Assembly: GCF_000724625.1 (NCBI RefSeq)
Contig: NZ_CP007139.1
Span: 2,232,001 to 2,296,000 of the forward strand
Length of the DNA: 64,000 nt
Direction of reading: 5' to 3'
Source of the DNA: Fimbriimonas ginsengisoli Gsoil 348
Lineage (GTDB): Bacteria; Armatimonadota; Fimbriimonadia; Fimbriimonadales; Fimbriimonadaceae
Both the position numbers and the translations under genes were made by a program. Positions 59,456 through 64,000 of this stretch are shown here, one piece after another. The notes below the pieces were generated by a model that was not told the origin of the DNA, did not search any database, and saw only the letters and a list, made by a program, of their open reading frames with translations. The stretch's first letter is position 1, and the number at the start of each line of letters is the position of its first letter.

Positions 59456-62242
59456 ATGCCGCCCGGATTTGTTCTCCGCACGTTCGGCCCGCTCGAATTC
59501 GAGCGGGGTGACTGGCGGTTGACGCGGTTCCCAACCCGAAAGTCGGGATTGATCCTCGCCCGGATTGCCTTGGCGCGCGACGGAAGGATGGAGCGGGACG
59601 CGCTCGCCGAGTTACTTTGGCCGGACGATTATCTGGACATCACGCGCGGGCGTCTCCGCCAAGAGCTTCGTCGTCTGCGGCAGGTCATCGGCGAATTCGA
59701 TTCTCACTTGCAATCCGACCGGTATCAGGTGGGAATCGAACCGGGGGTCCTCACGACCGACGCCCTTATGTTCGACGCCCTTGTAGCCGAGGGGAGTGAC
59801 GAGACGCCGAGCGAAAGAGTTGCTCGCCTCTCAAGCGCGGTAGATCTGCTCCGAGGCCCTTTTCTCGCGGGATATCAAGAGCCATGGGTGTTCTCTACCC
59901 GGCGGCAGTACGACGAGAAGGCCCGCCGAGCACTGCTTGCTCTGGCGGATGCTTGGGAAGCGCTCGGCGAGCAGGAGTCGGCACTTAACGCGATCATCCA
60001 AGCGGTCCACCACGACCCGCTCGATACCGGAGCGAACGGCCGCCTCATCCGCCGCCTCGTCGCGCTTGGGCAGGGAAACCGAGCGCGGCAAGCTTTCTTA
60101 CAGTTCGATGGAATGCTCTTCCGCGAACTGGGCCATCACGCACCCGATTCGATACGGGCTCTTCTGGCGGGGACGAAAGAAGCTCCGCTCCCGCCTACGC
60201 AAGAACCTCGGACGGTAGTCCCGCGCCCGGCGGAGCTCTTCGGGCGGGAAGAAAGGCTGGCATTTATCGATGCCGCACTGGCGGAACCGGGTGCGTGCGT
60301 CTTGTTGGTGGGAGCTCTCGGGGTGGGCAAGACTCACCTCCTTCGGGCATGCGCGTGGCGATTCTCGCTGGCGAATCAATTGCCCGTTCAACTTGGCGGC
60401 GAGCCATCGCCGGTTGCAGACGGCCTCTTCGTCCTCGAGTCGACGCACGAACCGAGGGAGATCGAGAGAACGATTGCGGCCGCCGCCAGGAACGGCTGGC
60501 GTGTCTTGGCCGAGTCGCGCGTGCGGCTCGACATGGCCGGAGTTTCCGAGGTGCGGGTCAACCCGCTCCCGACCGGTCCCAACGAGGACGAAGCGGCGGT
60601 TCGGCTCCTCGCCTCGCAGACCTCCTCGGAAATTGGGAACGAGTCGATTCGAGCGTCGCTTGCCGCACTGGCTACGTGCTTGAGCGGATTGCCGCTGGCG
60701 TTGAAGCTGTTTGCCAAGCGGCTGGAGATCCAGTCGCCGGAGCAGGCGATCCAAGATCTAGATTCCGGTCTAGCTGCGTTCGCCGAGCTCGAAACATCAA
60801 CGGGCGAATCCGTCGCAAGGTCCCTGATTGGGACTCTCGAACAGATGCCACCTTTGGCGAAGGAGGCGTTCGATTCGCTTTGCCTCCTCGACGGCGCTTG
60901 CCCGGAACTGGCCTCCAAGCTGGCATCGTTCGAAATCCTTCGGCTGCTCGAGAATCACTCCCTGATTTGCGTTCAGGGGGAGGGTTCTCGCCGGCGGATG
61001 CAAGTACCACGCCCCCTCGCGTTCGTGGCACGGCAGCGGTTGGCGGCCTCCGACCGTGACCAGGTGGCGGAACGAACCTGGCAGATCATGGCGGACTGGA
61101 CCTACGACACTTCCCGGTACCAGACCGGCCCTTACCAAGTGGAAGCGTTCGACCGAGTCGCCGTCGAGTGGCCAAATATCATGAGCGGGGTGCGATGGGG
61201 AATCGACTATAACGCGGCGGTAGCGGCCCACCTCGTAGCGGGCGCCTGGAGAACCGTTGGGACGCGGGGGATGCCGCCGAGCAACGTCGATCTGTTCCTC
61301 GAAGCCGTACAGCTCGGCGCCGCGTCGCTTCCCTGCTGGCCGGGAGGGGAAGCATGGCTGGGAACCGGGATCGCGCTCGCGCTCGGGGGGCGAATCAAAC
61401 GAGCGGAGCCGGCGTTCCTTGCCGCGATCGAGACTTTCGAGAAGGGAAACCACTTGGTAGGGCAAAGTTGGGCGACCTTGAATTACGCGGCGTTGATCCT
61501 TGCCCGGACTGACCCGCCCCGAGCGGTCGAGGTCCTAAAGAAGCTGGCAACGACAACCCCGAGAACCGAGCATCGTCATCTGGCGCTGTCCGACTGTGCG
61601 AGCATCCTCGTCTCGCTGGGCAATCTAGACGAGGCGGTCCGGATCGCGGAAGAAGCATTCGAGATTAGAACTCAGGCGGTCGATCCCTCCAACCAGGGGC
61701 GCGCTTACGGCGAACTAGCGCACATCTATATCGCGGCCGGACGGCCCGAGGCGGCGCGGCCATTGCTGATCGAAGGGATCCGCCGCCTTCGCGAGCTCGG
61801 AATCCAGTTCTTACTCACCGGACCCTTGCTCGATCTCGCTCGCATCAGCCTCGACTCCGAAGAATCGCGCGCCCTTCTCGACGAGGCGGCGGAGATCGCC
61901 CGACGTCTTGGGTCGCCGCAATACATGCTCGACGTGGCTCGCGTCCGCCTGGAGTGGGAGCAGCGCCGAAACGACATTCCGGCGCTGCTCGCCGCGATCG
62001 AGGCGATGTTCCGGTTTACCCAGCTCCTCGATTCGAGCGAAGAGCGAGAGGCTTCCCTTCGATCCTTGGCGGGCGAGTGTTTGCGTCGGGGAAAAGAGCC
62101 GTACGCAAACGCGGTGATCGGAGCGCTGGGCGATCCGATCACCGGTCCGGTGCACGAGGGTTGGCGGAGCCTTCTCTCGTCCGATTCTAACCGTACCGTC
62201 TGCACCCTGGCCGTGGCCTTGGCGCAGGAAGCGTTCGGTTAG
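59456..62242 (+). CDS. Large BTAD/STAND-type transcriptional regulator
   Basis: 928-aa regulator. N-terminal winged helix and BTAD-like region (FGPLEFERGDWRLTRFPTRKSGLILARIALARDGRMERDALAELLWPDDYLDITRGRLRQELRRLRQVIG; then AWEALGEQESALNAIIQAVHHDPLD), as in SARP/AfsR proteins. From about 270 a STAND ATPase: Walker A LVGALGVGKTHLL, a Walker B-like strand DGLFVLEST, then LSGLPLALKLFAKRL, as in NB-ARC proteins. The last third is TPR-like repeats (EEAFEIRTQAVDPSNQGRAYGELAHIYIAAGRPEAARPLL). An ATP-switched activator is likely. Its stop overlaps that of the convergent lyase-like gene by 3 nt. Confidence 0.85.
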   Translation: MPPGFVLRTFGPLEFERGDWRLTRFPTRKSGLILARIALARDGRMERDALAELLWPDDYLDITRGRLRQELRRLRQVIGEFDSHLQSDRYQVGIEPGVLTTDALMFDALVAEGSDETPSERVARLSSAVDLLRGPFLAGYQEPWVFSTRRQYDEKARRALLALADAWEALGEQESALNAIIQAVHHDPLDTGANGRLIRRLVALGQGNRARQAFLQFDGMLFRELGHHAPDSIRALLAGTKEAPLPPTQEPRTVVPRPAELFGREERLAFIDAALAEPGACVLLVGALGVGKTHLLRACAWRFSLANQLPVQLGGEPSPVADGLFVLESTHEPREIERTIAAAARNGWRVLAESRVRLDMAGVSEVRVNPLPTGPNEDEAAVRLLASQTSSEIGNESIRASLAALATCLSGLPLALKLFAKRLEIQSPEQAIQDLDSGLAAFAELETSTGESVARSLIGTLEQMPPLAKEAFDSLCLLDGACPELASKLASFEILRLLENHSLICVQGEGSRRRMQVPRPLAFVARQRLAASDRDQVAERTWQIMADWTYDTSRYQTGPYQVEAFDRVAVEWPNIMSGVRWGIDYNAAVAAHLVAGAWRTVGTRGMPPSNVDLFLEAVQLGAASLPCWPGGEAWLGTGIALALGGRIKRAEPAFLAAIETFEKGNHLVGQSWATLNYAALILARTDPPRAVEVLKKLATTTPRTEHRHLALSDCASILVSLGNLDEAVRIAEEAFEIRTQAVDPSNQGRAYGELAHIYIAAGRPEAARPLLIEGIRRLRELGIQFLLTGPLLDLARISLDSEESRALLDEAAEIARRLGSPQYMLDVARVRLEWEQRRNDIPALLAAIEAMFRFTQLLDSSEEREASLRSLAGECLRRGKEPYANAVIGALGDPITGPVHEGWRSLLSSDSNRTVCTLAVALAQEAFG

Positions 62243-64000
62243 ATGGTGGCTTTGATCACCCCCGCCGCATCCGCGGTCGATCCGGCGACGCCGGGAGTAA
62301 GAGTGACCGTTACGCCACCCGCCGTAGCCGTCGTCGTGATTCCGTACGCTGCTCCGGGTGTTAATCCGGTCACTACGAAGGTGTGGACGCCGGCCGGAAC
62401 CACGAAGGTGCTGGTGGCGATGACGGCTCCCTTGTTCACCGGGAAGTAAACGGCGTACTTGCCGAATACCGCGCCGTCGAACGCCGTGCCGTTCGCATTG
62501 GCGACCTTGGTGGCCGCCGCCATCGCCGTACCGGCGTCGGCTCCTTGGAGCACGTGCAGGAAGCGAGTGTTCTGGGGCATGGCCGGGTCCTGAATCGACA
62601 GGATCTGCGTCATTGGCTCCAACTCAGCGATCGGATTAAGGTCGCTCGCCGCGTAGACCGACTTGATGGCGGCGTTCTGCGGGAGCAACGTCTGGACGAA
62701 CAGCTTTTGACCGCTCGGCATCGTTTCCGTCGTCACGTTCCCTACGATGGTCGGCGCGGTGGCCAGGCTCAGGTTGAACGTTTTGAACAGACCGGTGTGA
62801 ACCGACGTGGCCCGATCGTAGACGACGATATAGTCGCCGTCAAGCCAGAGGACGGAGCGAGTGGCTTGCGTAATGTCCACCGCGGCATCGTTCGGTGAGT
62901 AAACGTTGGGGCGGTTGTAGAGCTTGGTGAGATCGCTTGCGGCGTACACGTAGCCGGTGCCGCTGCTGTTCACCGTCGTCGGATCGCCGGCGCTTTGAGC
63001 GAGTATCCATTGGCTGCCGTTGGCCCACTCTCCAGCCTCGAACCATGAGATATTCGGTGTGCCGTTGGCGCACCAGTTCTTCAGCCCGAGGGAGTTGTGG
63101 TACTTGGTCGTCATTCCGACCGTGTTGTTGTCGTAGTTGCTCATCTCCTTGGTGAGCCAGTCTCCCTTGCGGAAGAACTCGAACTGGCCGGCGTCGCCGA
63201 GCTGGTGGTTGATCGAATTCCAGCTTGCGCGGTAGTCGAACATCGTTCCATTCGCTGTCCAGTCGGTTTTTGCGATGATGCGCGCGGCCGGAGCGTCCAC
63301 GTAATTGAGCGGCATCGCCGGCCGGGGATCGAATCCGCCGCTCGTGCTGTTGCCGAGAAGCATGAAGTAGAGGATCGACTGGGTCGAGCTCCAACTCCAA
63401 GGGTTGGTGATATTCGTCATCAGTCCAGCGGCTCCGCCGGGAACCGCATTAACCGAGAACCATCGTGCGACGGCGGCGTGAGTCGCCTGGCCCTGCTGCC
63501 CTTCGAGGAGCGATAGCAGCGCAAACGGCTGCATGACGTCCGGAGTGACGTATAGCCGAAGCAGGTCGCCGAAGCTGGCGTACTGATAGATCGGACCCAG
63601 CCAAGGCTCGGTCGCCGCGACCTGCGCGGTCGGGGTCATCGAGGCGAGATACCCCTGAACGAATCGATCCCATACAGGAGCGCCGATCAGCTTGATCTGT
63701 GGTCCCGAGTAGGCCGGGTTATTGAAACCTGCGGTCTGCAGGGCCAGGAGCTGACCGAGGATGTAGGCGAACGAGTGCCCGTACAGCATTCCCTCCGGAG
63801 GAAGCCCGCCGCTGGCGAGGCCGAACCCGGCGCCGTTTCCGGCGATTCCGTAGTCGGCGGCGACCGTTGCCGGCTCGCCCATCATCGCGTACATCTGGTA
63901 GAGCCAAGCGCCGTTGGCGTTCAGGATGTAGCTGCGGAGCGTGTTGCCCATCGCCGAAGGGGCAAGGCTCGCATTGATCACCGGGTCGTCGGCCGGGTCG
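62239..64000 (-). CDS. Secreted heparinase II/III-like protein, partial (5' end outside)
   Basis: At least 587 codons; the frame runs past the window edge (no start, upstream part missing). It is a paralogue of the 896-aa protein at 15141: NANGAWLYQMYA and GLPPEGMLYGHSF match its helical domain, HQLGDAGQFEFFRKGDWLTKEMSNYDNN matches its lyase-like His region, and FLHVLQGADAGTA and VTGLTPGAAYGIT match its C-terminal parts. The putative active-site His is in HQLGDAG. Convergent with the BTAD/STAND gene, with overlapping stops (62239-62242). Confidence 0.75.
   Translation of the reverse strand, partial: DPADDPVINASLAPSAMGNTLRSYILNANGAWLYQMYAMMGEPATVAADYGIAGNGAGFGLASGGLPPEGMLYGHSFAYILGQLLALQTAGFNNPAYSGPQIKLIGAPVWDRFVQGYLASMTPTAQVAATEPWLGPIYQYASFGDLLRLYVTPDVMQPFALLSLLEGQQGQATHAAVARWFSVNAVPGGAAGLMTNITNPWSWSSTQSILYFMLLGNSTSGGFDPRPAMPLNYVDAPAARIIAKTDWTANGTMFDYRASWNSINHQLGDAGQFEFFRKGDWLTKEMSNYDNNTVGMTTKYHNSLGLKNWCANGTPNISWFEAGEWANGSQWILAQSAGDPTTVNSSGTGYVYAASDLTKLYNRPNVYSPNDAAVDITQATRSVLWLDGDYIVVYDRATSVHTGLFKTFNLSLATAPTIVGNVTTETMPSGQKLFVQTLLPQNAAIKSVYAASDLNPIAELEPMTQILSIQDPAMPQNTRFLHVLQGADAGTAMAAATKVANANGTAFDGAVFGKYAVYFPVNKGAVIATSTFVVPAGVHTFVVTGLTPGAAYGITTTATAGGVTVTLTPGVAGSTADAAGVIKATI

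Overview
This 64 kb window has high GC content and dense coding and reads as the chromosome of a diderm bacterium, most likely an Armatimonadota (Fimbriimonadia-type) genome. The clues are a type II pseudopilin-like protein with the [14 protein letters not shown]-type N-terminus followed by a DUF1559-like body, an outer-membrane beta-barrel porin, an MlaE permease, many secreted glycoside hydrolases and lyase-like proteins, DUF2961/GH172 and DUF4832 enzymes, and frequent GTG and TTG starts. No rRNA, tRNA or CRISPR array was seen.

Layout. 0-6 kb: the 3' end of der, a hicAB toxin-antitoxin pair behind mlaE and an M48 peptidase, and two zinc-type MDR dehydrogenases. One of these carries an in-frame REP-associated tyrosine transposase (RAYT). 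6-15 kb: SRPBCC protein, GH31 glucosidase, a DUF559 nuclease inside a 69-bp inverted-repeat element, the pxpBAC 5-oxoprolinase operon, ispA, DUF1015 and an MBL-fold hydrolase. 15-31 kb: secreted or carbohydrate-active proteins (heparinase-like, GH172, BNR propeller, M14 peptidase, GH63-like with a PA14 insert), an A-type Fe-S carrier and a CDF metal exporter. 30-36 kb: a porin divergent from two consecutive amt-PII pairs, then a 7Fe ferredoxin. 36-46 kb: GbsR-type regulator, Lon, an OPT-like membrane protein, an esterase, ruvA and ruvB, and an AAA+ ATPase. 46-52 kb: argC-argJ and a three-gene substrate-binding/VWA/XpaC-like membrane cluster. 52-64 kb: an operon of pseudopilin, small lipoprotein and a sugar ABC importer without its ATPase, then a DUF4832 glycosidase, a Gfo/Idh/MocA oxidoreductase, a BTAD/STAND regulator, and a second heparinase-like protein that runs off the window.

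How it fits together. The window combines housekeeping genes (DNA repair, arginine and isoprenoid synthesis, nitrogen uptake) with polysaccharide scavenging. Two near-identical 16-bp LacI-type palindromes suggest joint control of the sugar importer operon and the Gfo/Idh gene.

The most unusual layer is repetitive DNA. Many intergenic hairpins start with GTAG or GTGG and share a TTCCA-like loop on different stems. The inverted repeats flanking the RAYT belong to the same family, and in three genes the TAG of the GTAG foot is the stop codon. A separate inverted-repeat element carries the DUF559 nuclease. These two mobile systems, and the RAYT translated inside a metabolic enzyme, are the best candidates for new biology.
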